64,000 nt of DNA from Mycobacterium sp. AT1 (GTDB lineage: Bacteria; Actinomycetota; Actinomycetes; Mycobacteriales; Mycobacteriaceae): the NCBI RefSeq assembly GCF_002043095.1, contig NZ_MVOC01000036.1:62001-126000 (forward strand), given 5' to 3'. Shown here piece by piece: positions 35,539 through 43,598 of the stretch. How positions within the stretch are numbered: position 1 is the first letter of the stretch; each line of letters starts with the position of its first letter. A program made the translations under genes and the position numbers. The notes below the pieces were generated by a model. The model was not told the origin of the DNA. It searched no databases and saw only the letters and a program-made list of their open reading frames with translations.

Positions 35539-36126
35539 ATGCCAGCCAAGACGATCGCCCCTCGCCTGCTCGCCGTCATCGACGACGACGTCCTGCCATT
35601 GACCGAGCGGGGCGTCGACGCGGGCAACAAGGTGTTCGGTGCGGCAATCCTGCGCAAGTCGGACCTGTCCCTCGTCGTGGCGGGGACCAACGACGAGACC
35701 GACAATCCGCTGCTGCACGGTGAGATCAACACCCTCAACCAGTTCTACGAGCTCACCGACCGGCCACCCACCTCCGAGCTGGTGTTCCTCACCACCCACG
35801 AGCCGTGCACGCTGTGCATGTCGGCGATCACCTGGGCGGGGTTCGACAACTACTACTACTTCTACAGTCACGAGGATTCGCGCGACAGCTTCGCCATCCC
35901 CCACGACCTGGTGATCCTCAAGGAGCTCTTCGGCCTGGAGCCGGGCGGTTACCGGCGCTCCAACGCGTTCTGGACGGCGTATGCACTGGCCGACCTCGTC
36001 GAGTCCGAGGACGAGCCGTTGCGGTCGGAGTTGCGGGCGCAGACCTCTCGGATCAAGGAGCGCTATGCCGCGCTGTCGGATCGGTATCAGGAGTCGAAGG
36101 GCGACAACGACATTCCGCTGAGCTGA
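35539..36126 (+). CDS. Cytidine/deoxycytidylate deaminase-fold protein
   Basis: 195 residues, ATG start; TAGGGT 5 bases upstream may allow its own leaderless transcript. Zinc site H60-x-E62 (HGE) and C90-x-x-C93 (PCTLC) is complete, so it should be an active hydrolytic deaminase. It differs from ordinary tRNA adenosine or cytosine deaminases in its C-terminal third (RSNAFWTAYALADLVESEDEPL). Together with the permease and peptidase it may act on an imported amino- or amidino-compound. Confidence 0.85.
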   Translation: MPAKTIAPRLLAVIDDDVLPLTERGVDAGNKVFGAAILRKSDLSLVVAGTNDETDNPLLHGEINTLNQFYELTDRPPTSELVFLTTHEPCTLCMSAITWAGFDNYYYFYSHEDSRDSFAIPHDLVILKELFGLEPGGYRRSNAFWTAYALADLVESEDEPLRSELRAQTSRIKERYAALSDRYQESKGDNDIPLS

Positions 36127-36147
36127 CTGACGGCGCGCGGTGCCGAC

Positions 36148-37353
36148 CTAGAGCCGGCGCCGCAGCGCCTCGGCCAGGTCGCCACGCTCCCCCACCACGA
36201 CGTCCTCGAGCCCCAGCCACGTCGCCATCGTCCGCAACTCGCCGGCGAGCGCCTCGGCCACCCGGTCGGCGTCCCGTCCCGGCTCGACGAACGCCCCTGG
36301 CACCAGCAGCGCCCCGCGGATCCGGTCGGCCTTCAGGTCGACGCGACCGACGAGCTCCCCGTCGAGAAGGAACGGCCAGACGTAGTAGCCGAACTGACGC
36401 TTGGGTTCAGGCACGTAAATCTCGATGCGGTAATGGAATCCGAACAGTCGCTCGACCCGCGGCCGGAAGAAGATCAGCGGGTCGAAGGGGCACAGCAGCG
36501 CCGTCCCACGGTTCACCCTGGGCACCACTTGGCCGGCTCTGAGATATCCGGGCGCCGTCCACCCGTCGACCTCGACGGCTTCGAGCTCGCCCTCGGCGAC
36601 CAGGTCGGCGATCACGGGTTTGGCCTGCCCCGCGCCAAGCCGGAAGTAGTCCCGGATGTCCGTCTCGGTGGCCACCCCCAAGGCGGTTGCCGAGCGCAGC
36701 ACCAACTCCCGGACCGCGTCGGCGTCGGGCACGTCGCGGGCGAACACGTCCGGCGGCAACACCCGTTCACTGAGGTCGTAATGCCTTGCGAACCCGACCC
36801 GCGTGCCCGTCGTCAACGTGCCGGACGCGAACAGCGCCTCGGCCACCCACTTGGTGTCGCTGCGGTCCCACCACGGACCCTTGCGCCCACGCGGTTCGGC
36901 GGCCAGATGCGCCTCGATCTGCCCGGCAGTCGACGGGCCGAGCTCGGCGACGGCGGCCACTACGTCGGCGGCCAACTGCCGGTTCTTGCGAACGATCTCC
37001 TTGCCCCACCTGCCGTCGGCGTACTCGCGCATGCGCCAGCGCAGAAGCGGCCAGTCGTCGACCGCCATCAGCGCGGCCTCGTGCGCCCAGTACTCGACCA
37101 ACAGCCTGGGTGACCGCGCCGAGTGGCTCCACGCCGCTCGCTCCAGCACGCCGCGGTCATACGGCCCGAGCCGGCTGAAGATGGGGGCGTAGTGGGCCCG
37201 GACGGCCACCGACACCGAGTCCAGTTGCAGCACCTGAATCCGGGAGACCAACCGGCGCAGGTGCGATCGCGTGACGGAGCCGACGGGCTTGGGCTCCGCG
37301 AACCCCTGGGCGGCGACGGCGACCCGGCGCGCCTGACCGCTGGTGAGCTTCAC
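36148..37353 (-). CDS. YcaQ/AlkX-type DNA glycosylase (HTH_42)
   Basis: 401 residues from GTG 37353, overlapping the dfrA stop by four bases. A run of winged-helix domains (HTH_42 superfamily). The segment RIQVLQLDSVSV contains Q43-L44-D45, the Q-phi-D motif of the YcaQ/AlkX branch, while AlkZ has Q-phi-Q. YcaQ of E. coli unhooks nitrogen mustard interstrand crosslinks by cutting N-glycosidic bonds. It is the last gene of thyA-dfrA-ycaQ. Activity is inferred from the motif. Confidence 0.85.
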   Translation of the reverse strand: MKLTSGQARRVAVAAQGFAEPKPVGSVTRSHLRRLVSRIQVLQLDSVSVAVRAHYAPIFSRLGPYDRGVLERAAWSHSARSPRLLVEYWAHEAALMAVDDWPLLRWRMREYADGRWGKEIVRKNRQLAADVVAAVAELGPSTAGQIEAHLAAEPRGRKGPWWDRSDTKWVAEALFASGTLTTGTRVGFARHYDLSERVLPPDVFARDVPDADAVRELVLRSATALGVATETDIRDYFRLGAGQAKPVIADLVAEGELEAVEVDGWTAPGYLRAGQVVPRVNRGTALLCPFDPLIFFRPRVERLFGFHYRIEIYVPEPKRQFGYYVWPFLLDGELVGRVDLKADRIRGALLVPGAFVEPGRDADRVAEALAGELRTMATWLGLEDVVVGERGDLAEALRRRL

Positions 37354-37832
37354 GCCCGGACGTAGCTCGAGAAGCGGTACCGCAGACCCGAGGCGCTGGT
37401 CATCCAGTCTCCCGCAGTGCCGACCCAGGCCTCGTCGAGCAGGGGCGCCACGGCGTCGTCATCTTCGCGGGTCAGCGCCACGTCGACCTCGGTGACCTCA
37501 CAGCGCGTCGCCAACGGCAGCGCCAGCGCGTAGATCTGCGCCCCGCCGATCACCCAGGAATCACCGTCGTTCACCCCGTCCTCCAGGCTGCCCACCACCG
37601 TCGCTCCCTCGGCCACGAAGTCAGCTTGCCTGGTGACGACGACATTTCTGCGTCTCGGCAGCGGTCGCACCTTCGCGGGCAGCGACTCCCACGTCAGCCG
37701 ACCCATGACGACGGCATGGCCGAGGGTGAGCTCCTTGAAGCGCGCTTGGTCCTCGGGCAGCCGCCACGGGATGCCGTTGCCGCGCCCGATGACTCCACTC
37801 GTTGATTGAGCCCAGATCAAACCAACCCTCAT
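37350..37832 (-). CDS. dfrA: Dihydrofolate reductase
   Basis: 160 residues, ATG start that overlaps the thyA stop (ATGA). It reduces dihydrofolate with NADPH. GLIWAQSTSGVIGRGNGIPWRLPED opens it, with the substrate-binding acid at D28 (E. coli D27). NADPH-binding GRLTWES and GGAQIY follow. Target of trimethoprim-type drugs. It regenerates the folate oxidised by ThyA, encoded just upstream. Confidence 0.97.
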   Translation of the reverse strand: MRVGLIWAQSTSGVIGRGNGIPWRLPEDQARFKELTLGHAVVMGRLTWESLPAKVRPLPRRRNVVVTRQADFVAEGATVVGSLEDGVNDGDSWVIGGAQIYALALPLATRCEVTEVDVALTREDDDAVAPLLDEAWVGTAGDWMTSASGLRYRFSSYVRA

Positions 37833-38629
37833 ACCGCGACGGGGGCCTTGATCCCCGGATGCGGGTCGTAGTTGACGATCGCGATGTCGTCGTAGGTGTA
37901 GTCGAAGATCGAATCACGGGGCGCCAGAACGAGTTCCGGATACGGGCGCGGGTCACGGCTCAGCTGCAGCCGGACCTGGTCGACGTGGTTGTCGTAGACG
38001 TGGCAATCCCCACCCGTCCAGACGAACTCCCCCACCCCGAGGCCGGCCTGAGCGGCCATCATGTGGGTCAGCAGCGCGTAGCTGGCGATGTTGAACGGCA
38101 CACCGAGGAAGAGGTCGGCACTGCGCTGGTACAGCTGGCAGGAGAGTTTTCCGTCGGCGACGTAGAACTGGAAGAACGCATGGCACGGCGGCAACGCCAT
38201 CTGCGGGATTTCGCCAACGTTCCACGCCGAGACGATGTTGCGCCGCGAATCGGGGTCGCGCTTGAGCAGCTCGAGGGCATTGCTGATCTGGTCGACGTGC
38301 TTACCGGACGGCGTCGGCCACGAGCGCCATTGCACGCCGTAGACAGGACCGAGTTCGCCTGTCGGACTTGCCCATTCGTCCCAGATGGTCACGCCGTGCT
38401 CCTGCAGCCAGCGGACGTTGGAATCACCGCGCAGGAACCACAGCAGCTCGTAGACGACCGACTTGAGATGCACCTTCTTGGTGGTGATCAGCGGGAACCC
38501 GTCGGCCAGGTCGTAACGGAGCTGGTGTCCGAACAGACTGCGGGTGCCGGTACCGGTGCGGTCGGCCTTGGGCGTTCCCGTCTCGAGCACCACGCGCAGC
38601 AGGTCCTCGTACGGCGTGGGAATCGGCAC
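37829..38629 (-). CDS. thyA: Thymidylate synthase
   Basis: 266 residues from GTG 38629. It methylates dUMP to dTMP using methylene-tetrahydrofolate. Catalytic C149 in PPCHAFFQF, the phosphate-binding R129-R130, and QLYQRSADLFLGVPFNIASYALL are all in place. The open frame extends 14 codons upstream, but GTG gives the standard length (263-266). The flavin-dependent alternative ThyX is not seen next to dapA as in M. tuberculosis. Confidence 0.97.
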   Translation of the reverse strand: MPIPTPYEDLLRVVLETGTPKADRTGTGTRSLFGHQLRYDLADGFPLITTKKVHLKSVVYELLWFLRGDSNVRWLQEHGVTIWDEWASPTGELGPVYGVQWRSWPTPSGKHVDQISNALELLKRDPDSRRNIVSAWNVGEIPQMALPPCHAFFQFYVADGKLSCQLYQRSADLFLGVPFNIASYALLTHMMAAQAGLGVGEFVWTGGDCHVYDNHVDQVRLQLSRDPRPYPELVLAPRDSIFDYTYDDIAIVNYDPHPGIKAPVAV

Positions 38630-38659
38630 GGAGCTCAGTTTAGGGGCAGGGGCCGACAA

Positions 38660-38719
38660 TTGAGACGGCACTCCGGGCGCGAGTCACTCGCACTTCCTCG
38701 CCGCCAACGCCGCCTCAAC
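38660..38719. repeat. 60-bp imperfect palindrome, copy A
   Basis: It begins TTGAGACGGC and ends GCCGCCTCAAC, with a conserved, non-palindromic core GTCACTCGCACTTCC. It matches copy B (39598-39657) at 48 of 60 positions without gaps and in the same orientation. It sits 54 bases before the DUF559-type gene and 31 bases after the thyA start on the other strand. Confidence 0.85.
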
Positions 38720-38772
38720 GTGCCTGTGGATCAATCAAGCAATGACCTCCTCGAACATGCCACTCTGCGCGC

Positions 38773-39612
38773 GTGGAGCGAGTCTTCGTCGGGAGCGAGG
38801 CCCTGGCGCGCGGGGTGCTCACCCGCCACGAACTCCGGACGTTCTACCACCGGGTGCTGCCCGACGTGTACACAGCCAAACGGACGGCCCTCACGCTCGA
38901 GGACAGAACCGTCGCGGCCTGGCTGTGGTCCAAGCGCGAGGGCGTCGTCAAGGGCCTGGCGGCGTCGGCGATGCTTGGCGCGAAGTGGGTCGACGGCGAC
39001 ATTCCGATCGAGCTGAACTGGGTGAACCATCGGCCGCCGACGGGTGTCGTGACCCGCAACGACACCCTCTTAGAGTCAGAAGTCGTACGGCGCGGAGCCA
39101 TGGCGGTCACGACCCCCGACCGCACGGCATTCGACCTGGGGTGTCGGGGGCCGGTGGGGCAGGCGGTGGCCAGGCTCGACTCTTTGGCCAGGGCGACCCA
39201 CTTCAAGGTCGGCGACGTGCAGGAGTTGGCGCTGCGCCATCCACACGTCAAGGGTCTTCGCCAGTTGGATCGGGTGCTCGACCTGGTCGACGCCGGCGCC
39301 GAGTCTCCACAGGAGACGCGGATACGGCTGATGCTCGTCGACGCAGGCTTTCCCCGACCGCAGACTCAGATACCGGTTCGCGCGCCTGACGGACTGCCGC
39401 GCTACTACCTCGACATGGGGTGGGAAGACGTCATGGTCGCCGTCGAATATGACGGCAGGCACCACACCGACCGGCCCGTCTACTCCAGGGACATCATCCG
39501 GCTGGAGTACGTCAACACGAAAGGATGGATCGTCGTACGCGTGGTCGCCGAGCATCGCCGGGCCGAGATCGTGCACCGCGTGCGCCAGGCCTGGGAGTTG
39601 AGACGGCGCTGA
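38773..39612 (+). CDS. DUF559/Vsr-like nuclease-fold protein (AbiEi-type N-terminus)
   Basis: 279 residues, GTG start. The N-terminal part (1-140), with GVLTRHELRTFYHRVLPDVY and VTTPDRTAFDLGCR, resembles AbiEi/type IV antitoxin winged-helix proteins. The C-terminal part (175-275) has E181 in SPQETRIR, D214 in YYLDMGW and E225 in VAVEYDG, which fits the PD-(D/E)xK fold of DUF559 and Vsr nucleases. Mycobacteria carry many such paralogs of unknown function. The last codons (ELRRR-stop) are encoded by repeat copy B. It interrupts the thyA to dienelactone hydrolase order seen in M. tuberculosis, so it is probably an insertion. Confidence 0.8.
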   Translation: MERVFVGSEALARGVLTRHELRTFYHRVLPDVYTAKRTALTLEDRTVAAWLWSKREGVVKGLAASAMLGAKWVDGDIPIELNWVNHRPPTGVVTRNDTLLESEVVRRGAMAVTTPDRTAFDLGCRGPVGQAVARLDSLARATHFKVGDVQELALRHPHVKGLRQLDRVLDLVDAGAESPQETRIRLMLVDAGFPRPQTQIPVRAPDGLPRYYLDMGWEDVMVAVEYDGRHHTDRPVYSRDIIRLEYVNTKGWIVVRVVAEHRRAEIVHRVRQAWELRRR

Positions 39613-39657
39613 CGGCGGTGGTCACTCGCACTTCCCCGCCACCACCGCAGTCTCAAC
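39598..39657. repeat. 60-bp imperfect palindrome, copy B
   Basis: Perfect outer arms GTTGAGAC (39597-39604) / GTCTCAAC (39650-39657) and inner arms GCGGTGGT / ACCACCGC bracket the core GTCACTCGCACTTCC. The first 15 bases encode the end of the upstream nuclease-like gene, so the repeat overlaps the stop. The hairpin may end its transcript. Confidence 0.88.
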
Positions 39658-39693
39658 GCACGACCGTCAGGAGCGCGGAGTAGAACGGAAGCC

Positions 39694-40434
39694 ATGCCGA
39701 CGATCACAGACACCATCACCACGTCCGACGGAACGTGTCGGGTCACGCTCGCGACGCCCGACGGCGACGGACCATGGCCAGGGATCGTCATGTATCCCGA
39801 CGCGGGGAGCCGTCGCCCGGTGTTCGACGAGATGGCCCAGAAGCTGGCCGACTACGGCTACGCGGTACTGGTGCCCGACGTCTACTACCGCCACGGCGAG
39901 TACGCACCGTTCGACTTGAACACCGCGTTCAGCGACCCCGACGAGCGCAACCGGGTGATGTCGATGATGGGCAGTGTCACCCCCGACAAGATGGCCGACG
40001 ACGCCGCGGCGTTCTTCGACTACCTCGAGTCGCGGCCCGAGGTCACCGGGACGACCTTCGGCACCACCGGCTACTGCATGGGCGGCCGCACCTCACTGAT
40101 CGTCGCCGGGCGGGTCCCCAATCGGGTGGCGGCGGCGATGTCGTTCCACGGTGGCGGTCTGGCCGCCGACGATCCCGGCAGCCCGCACCTGCTGGCCGAC
40201 CAGATCAGCGCCGCGGTGTACGTGGCGGGCGCCGAGAACGACGGCTCGTTCACCGTCGAGCAGGCCGAGACCCTCGAGAAGGCGCTGACGGCGGCGAACG
40301 TCGAGCACACCATCGAGACCTACCCGGCCGCACACGGGTTCGCGGTGTCCGACCACGCCGCGGTCTACGACGCCGACGCCGCCCAACGGCACTGGGACGC
40401 GATGGAGCGCTTCTTCGGTGCCAAGCTCGGATGA
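39694..40434 (+). CDS. Dienelactone hydrolase family protein
   Basis: 246 residues, ATG start. Alpha/beta hydrolase with cysteine nucleophile C128 in GYCMGG and a late AAHGFA histidine, the plan of dienelactone hydrolases. The gene matches Rv2765 by position. Substrates in mycobacteria are not known; hydrolysis of lactones or esters is expected. No lid domain or signal peptide is seen. Confidence 0.9.
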   Translation: MPTITDTITTSDGTCRVTLATPDGDGPWPGIVMYPDAGSRRPVFDEMAQKLADYGYAVLVPDVYYRHGEYAPFDLNTAFSDPDERNRVMSMMGSVTPDKMADDAAAFFDYLESRPEVTGTTFGTTGYCMGGRTSLIVAGRVPNRVAAAMSFHGGGLAADDPGSPHLLADQISAAVYVAGAENDGSFTVEQAETLEKALTAANVEHTIETYPAAHGFAVSDHAAVYDADAAQRHWDAMERFFGAKLG

Positions 40435-40489
40435 CCCCCGCGGCGGGGCCGTTTTGCCTAGTCGTGGCGCCGTAGGCGACCATTGACCC

Positions 40490-41404
40490 GTGTACGACCA
40501 AGCCTCCGCCGAATCCGATCCGTCCGACCCTGGGTTTCGCATCGACCCGGTCCTTGCCAGGAGCTGGTTGCTGGTCAACGGCGCACAGCCGGAGCGCTTC
40601 GCGCCTGCCGCGCACTCGCGCGCCGACATCGTCGTCCTCGACATCGAGGACGCCGTGGCGCCCAAGGACAAGGACGCCGCCCGCGAGAACGTGCGTGCGT
40701 GGCTTACCTCGGGCAACGACGACTGGGTGCGCGTCAACGGATTCGGCACCCGGTGGTGGGCCGACGACCTCGACATGCTGGCCACGACGTCGGTGGGCGG
40801 GGTGATGTTGGCGATGGTCGAATCCGTCGACCACGTCATCGAGACCGCGAAGCGGTTGCCGGACGTGCCGATCGTCGCCCTCGTCGAGACTGCCCGCGGC
40901 TTGGAGCGGATCACCGAGATCGCCGCGACGAAGGGAACGTTCCGGCTCGCGTTCGGCATCGGCGACTTCCGCCGCGACACCGGATTCGGTGACAACCCGG
41001 CCACCCTGGCGTACGCGCGGTCGCGCTTCACCATCGCCGCGAAGGCTGCGCATCTGCCCAGCGCCATCGACGGCCCGACGATCGGGTCGAGCGCGTTGAA
41101 GCTCATCGAGGCCAGCGCCGTCTCCGTCGAGTTCGGCATGACCGGCAAGATCTGCCTGACTCCGGATCAGTGCCCTGCGGTGAACGAGGGTCTGTCTCCG
41201 TCTCCCGACGAAATCAGTTGGGCGAACGAGTTCTTCGAAGAATTCCAGCGCGACGGCGGCGAGATTCGCAACGGCTCGGACCTGCCGCGCATCGCGAGGG
41301 CCACCAAGATTCTCGACCTGGCGAAGGCCTACGGCATCCATTCATCGGAGTACGGCGACGACCCCGATCACGTGCCGGCGCCGTCGGACACGTACCACTA
41401 CTGA
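40490..41404 (+). CDS. CitE-like HpcH/HpaI aldolase/lyase
   Basis: 304 residues, GTG start. TIM-barrel CitE family: SWLLVNGAQPERF, metal- and acid-binding VVLDIEDAVAPKDKDAARENV, and VALVETARGLERI. Stand-alone CitE proteins without citrate lyase partners cleave or form C-C or CoA-thioester bonds, such as malyl-CoA or citramalyl-CoA. No lyase subunits are nearby. The last seven bases overlap the end of the opposite-strand membrane gene. Confidence 0.88.
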   Translation: MYDQASAESDPSDPGFRIDPVLARSWLLVNGAQPERFAPAAHSRADIVVLDIEDAVAPKDKDAARENVRAWLTSGNDDWVRVNGFGTRWWADDLDMLATTSVGGVMLAMVESVDHVIETAKRLPDVPIVALVETARGLERITEIAATKGTFRLAFGIGDFRRDTGFGDNPATLAYARSRFTIAAKAAHLPSAIDGPTIGSSALKLIEASAVSVEFGMTGKICLTPDQCPAVNEGLSPSPDEISWANEFFEEFQRDGGEIRNGSDLPRIARATKILDLAKAYGIHSSEYGDDPDHVPAPSDTYHY

Positions 41405-41850
41405 TCTCGGTGGCGCGTGAATGACGTGATGGCGCGGACGATTCCGCGTCCGGCGTACACCGCGGCGGCGACCGACACCACGATCATCACGACGAACATG
41501 ACCAGCCAGTTGCTGCGGCTGTGGCTGACGTTCCACCACACGATGGTGAACAGCACCGCGCAGATGAACACCACGATGTCGCGCCAGTTCCCGCGGTAGG
41601 ACTGCGCGATTTCCAGCAGCGACCGGTTCTTGTCGACGGCGGCGATCAGGTCGTCCACGCGGATGTCGATCACGCGTTGCAGTTCGGCGCGACGCTCGCT
41701 CTGCTCCGGCGGGAGCCGTTCCAGGAGGTCCATGTCCTGGTTGATGAGGGCCCTGACGTCTGGTCCGCGGAAGTTGCCCGCGACGACGCCGAGAAGTGCG
41801 CCACCGGCGATCGGTGCGCCCGCGAGGGCAAGTTCGGCGAAACCAGGCAT
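41398..41850 (-). CDS. Small membrane protein with coiled-coil middle
   Basis: 150 residues, ATG start with GGAGGAGA 8 bases upstream, a strong site for this genome. A hydrophobic N-terminus (ALAGAPIAGGALLGVVAG) is followed by a charged helix (about 28-85) and two membrane helices (DIVVFICAVLFTIVWWNVS, NWLVMFVVMIVVSVAAAVYAG). Not recognised as a named family. Convergent with the CitE-like gene. Confidence 0.75.
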   Translation of the reverse strand: MPGFAELALAGAPIAGGALLGVVAGNFRGPDVRALINQDMDLLERLPPEQSERRAELQRVIDIRVDDLIAAVDKNRSLLEIAQSYRGNWRDIVVFICAVLFTIVWWNVSHSRSNWLVMFVVMIVVSVAAAVYAGRGIVRAITSFTRHRDQ

Positions 41851-41908
41851 GATCGTCTCCTCCGTCAGGCCATGAGCGTAACGGTCGACATGGCTCGATC
41901 GTGTGACG

Positions 41909-42364
41909 TCACTGCGTCAACTGGGCGGCCACCGTCGCGCCGAGCTCCCAACACGCCTCGAGGTCGACCTTCGTCGGACGGCCCGAAACCAGCACGTACT
42001 CAGCGGCTTTCACCCATCCGAGCCCGGTCGCGATGGCGGTGACGCCTCGTTCGGCGCCCTCGGTGCCCTCGTTACCGTGCAGGTACAGGCCGAACGGCCG
42101 CCCGCGCGTCGTGTCGAGGCAGGGGTAGTAGCAGACGTCGAACGCGTGCTTGAGCGCGCCGCTCATGTAGCCGAGGTTGGCGGGCGTGCCGAGCAGATAC
42201 CCGTCCGCCTCCAGCACGTCGGTCGGCGACACCGTCAACGCCGCTCGGCGGACGACGTCCACGCCCTCGATCTCGGGTGTGGTGGCGCCGGAGAGCACTG
42301 CCTCGAACATCTCGTGGGTGTGCGGTGACGGGGTGTGGTGCAGGATCAGCAGCGTCTTGCTCAC
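41909..42364 (-). CDS. Flavodoxin-like NAD(P)H-dependent oxidoreductase (Rv2771c family)
   Basis: 151 residues, GTG start overlapping the upstream stop (GTGA). The fold of flavodoxin/WrbA-type proteins is suggested by KTLLILHHTPSPHTHEMFEAVL, with the FMN phosphate loop in HHTPSPHTHEM, and by GYLLGTPANLGYMSGALKHAFDVC. It may reduce quinones or flavins; its partner is unknown. Third gene of a dapB-led unit. Confidence 0.85.
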   Translation of the reverse strand: MSKTLLILHHTPSPHTHEMFEAVLSGATTPEIEGVDVVRRAALTVSPTDVLEADGYLLGTPANLGYMSGALKHAFDVCYYPCLDTTRGRPFGLYLHGNEGTEGAERGVTAIATGLGWVKAAEYVLVSGRPTKVDLEACWELGATVAAQLTQ

Positions 42365-42837
42365 GACCGCTGCTCCTGCATTGCGACGGCCTTCTTCATC
42401 GTCTCCCTGGCACGACCCCGGTCACCGGCGTAGTCGTAGGCGCGCGCCAGCCGATACCACCGCACCCAGTCGTCGGGATGCTCCTCCACCTCGGCGCGCA
42501 CGGTGTCGAAGAGTTCGTCGGCCGCCTCTCGTTCGATCCGTCCCGACGGCCTGCGCGGAAGCGCGTCGACGTCGAGCTCCATGTCCTGCTCGCGCGCCAG
42601 CCGGGCCAGCCGTTGGTGGGCGAAACCCGCACGCAGCGTCGCGATCAGCGCCCACAGCCCGATCACCGGAAGCAGGAAGATCGCGATGCCGAGCCCGATC
42701 GCGGCGGGCCGACCCGAGGCGACGAGGAGCACACCGGCCCGGCCGAGCAGCACGAAGTACACCAGCATCGCCACGCACATGAAGCCAATCAGGACCTGAA
42801 TGCGCAGGGCCCGTGAGCCGTCGCTCTTGCTCGTCAC
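42361..42837 (-). CDS. Membrane protein with TPR-like tail (Rv2772c family)
   Basis: 158 residues, GTG start overlapping the dapB stop. Two N-terminal membrane helices (about 14-33 and 43-66) are followed by a soluble helical part with WVRWYRLARAYDYAGDRGRARETMKKAV, a single TPR-like unit. Conserved in mycobacteria between dapB and the flavodoxin-like gene. Function unknown. Confidence 0.82.
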   Translation of the reverse strand: MTSKSDGSRALRIQVLIGFMCVAMLVYFVLLGRAGVLLVASGRPAAIGLGIAIFLLPVIGLWALIATLRAGFAHQRLARLAREQDMELDVDALPRRPSGRIEREAADELFDTVRAEVEEHPDDWVRWYRLARAYDYAGDRGRARETMKKAVAMQEQRS

Positions 42838-43568
42838 AATCCCATGAGGGGTTCGATGCCAATCGTCAGCCCAGGATGGTCGGCGACGTTGCGCACGCCA
42901 AGCAGCACCCCCGGGACGAAGGACGTCCTGTCCAGGCTGTCGTGGCGGATGGTCAGCGTCTCCCCCATGGTCCCGAACAGCACCTCCTGATGGGCGACGA
43001 GGCCAGCCAGTCGCACGGAGTGCACCCGGACGCCGTCGACGTCGGCGCCGCGAGCCCCGTCGATGCCGGTGCTGGTGGCATCGGGGCTGGGCGGCAACCC
43101 CTTTCGCGCCTCGGCGATCATCTTGGCGGTGCGGGTCGCCGTGCCCGACGGTGCGTCGGCCTTGAACGGGTGGTGCAGTTCGATGACTTCGGCGGACTCG
43201 AAGAAGCGCGCCGCCTGCCGGGCGAACTCCATCGACAGGACGGCGCCGATCGCGAAGTTGGGTGCGATGAGCACCGAGACGTCGGGCTTGTCGGCGAGCC
43301 AGGACCTGACCTGGGCGATGCGTTCGTCGGTGAACCCGGTGGTTCCGACCACGGCGTGGATGCCGGCGCCGATGAGGAATTCGAGGTTGCCCATCACCAC
43401 GTCTGGATGGGTGAAGTCGACGACGACCTCGGTCTGGCTGTCGGTGAAGAGGGTCAACGGGTCACCGGCGTCGACCCCCACCGAGAAGGTCAAGTCGTCG
43501 GCGGCCTCGACGGCGCCGACGATCGTCGCACCGACCTTGCCCTTGGCACCCAGCACTCCCACTCGCAT
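42834..43568 (-). CDS. dapB: 4-hydroxy-tetrahydrodipicolinate reductase
   Basis: 244 residues, ATG start. It reduces the DapA product with NAD(P)H. Cofactor loop VGVLGAKGKVG (3-13), catalytic ELHHPFKADAPSGTA with the HH pair and lysine. Length matches the mycobacterial enzymes (245). First gene of a coupled set with two small conserved genes. Confidence 0.97.
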   Translation of the reverse strand: MRVGVLGAKGKVGATIVGAVEAADDLTFSVGVDAGDPLTLFTDSQTEVVVDFTHPDVVMGNLEFLIGAGIHAVVGTTGFTDERIAQVRSWLADKPDVSVLIAPNFAIGAVLSMEFARQAARFFESAEVIELHHPFKADAPSGTATRTAKMIAEARKGLPPSPDATSTGIDGARGADVDGVRVHSVRLAGLVAHQEVLFGTMGETLTIRHDSLDRTSFVPGVLLGVRNVADHPGLTIGIEPLMGL

Positions 43569-43598
43569 GGGGGCAGCCTACTTCGCCGCGCTCGTCGG

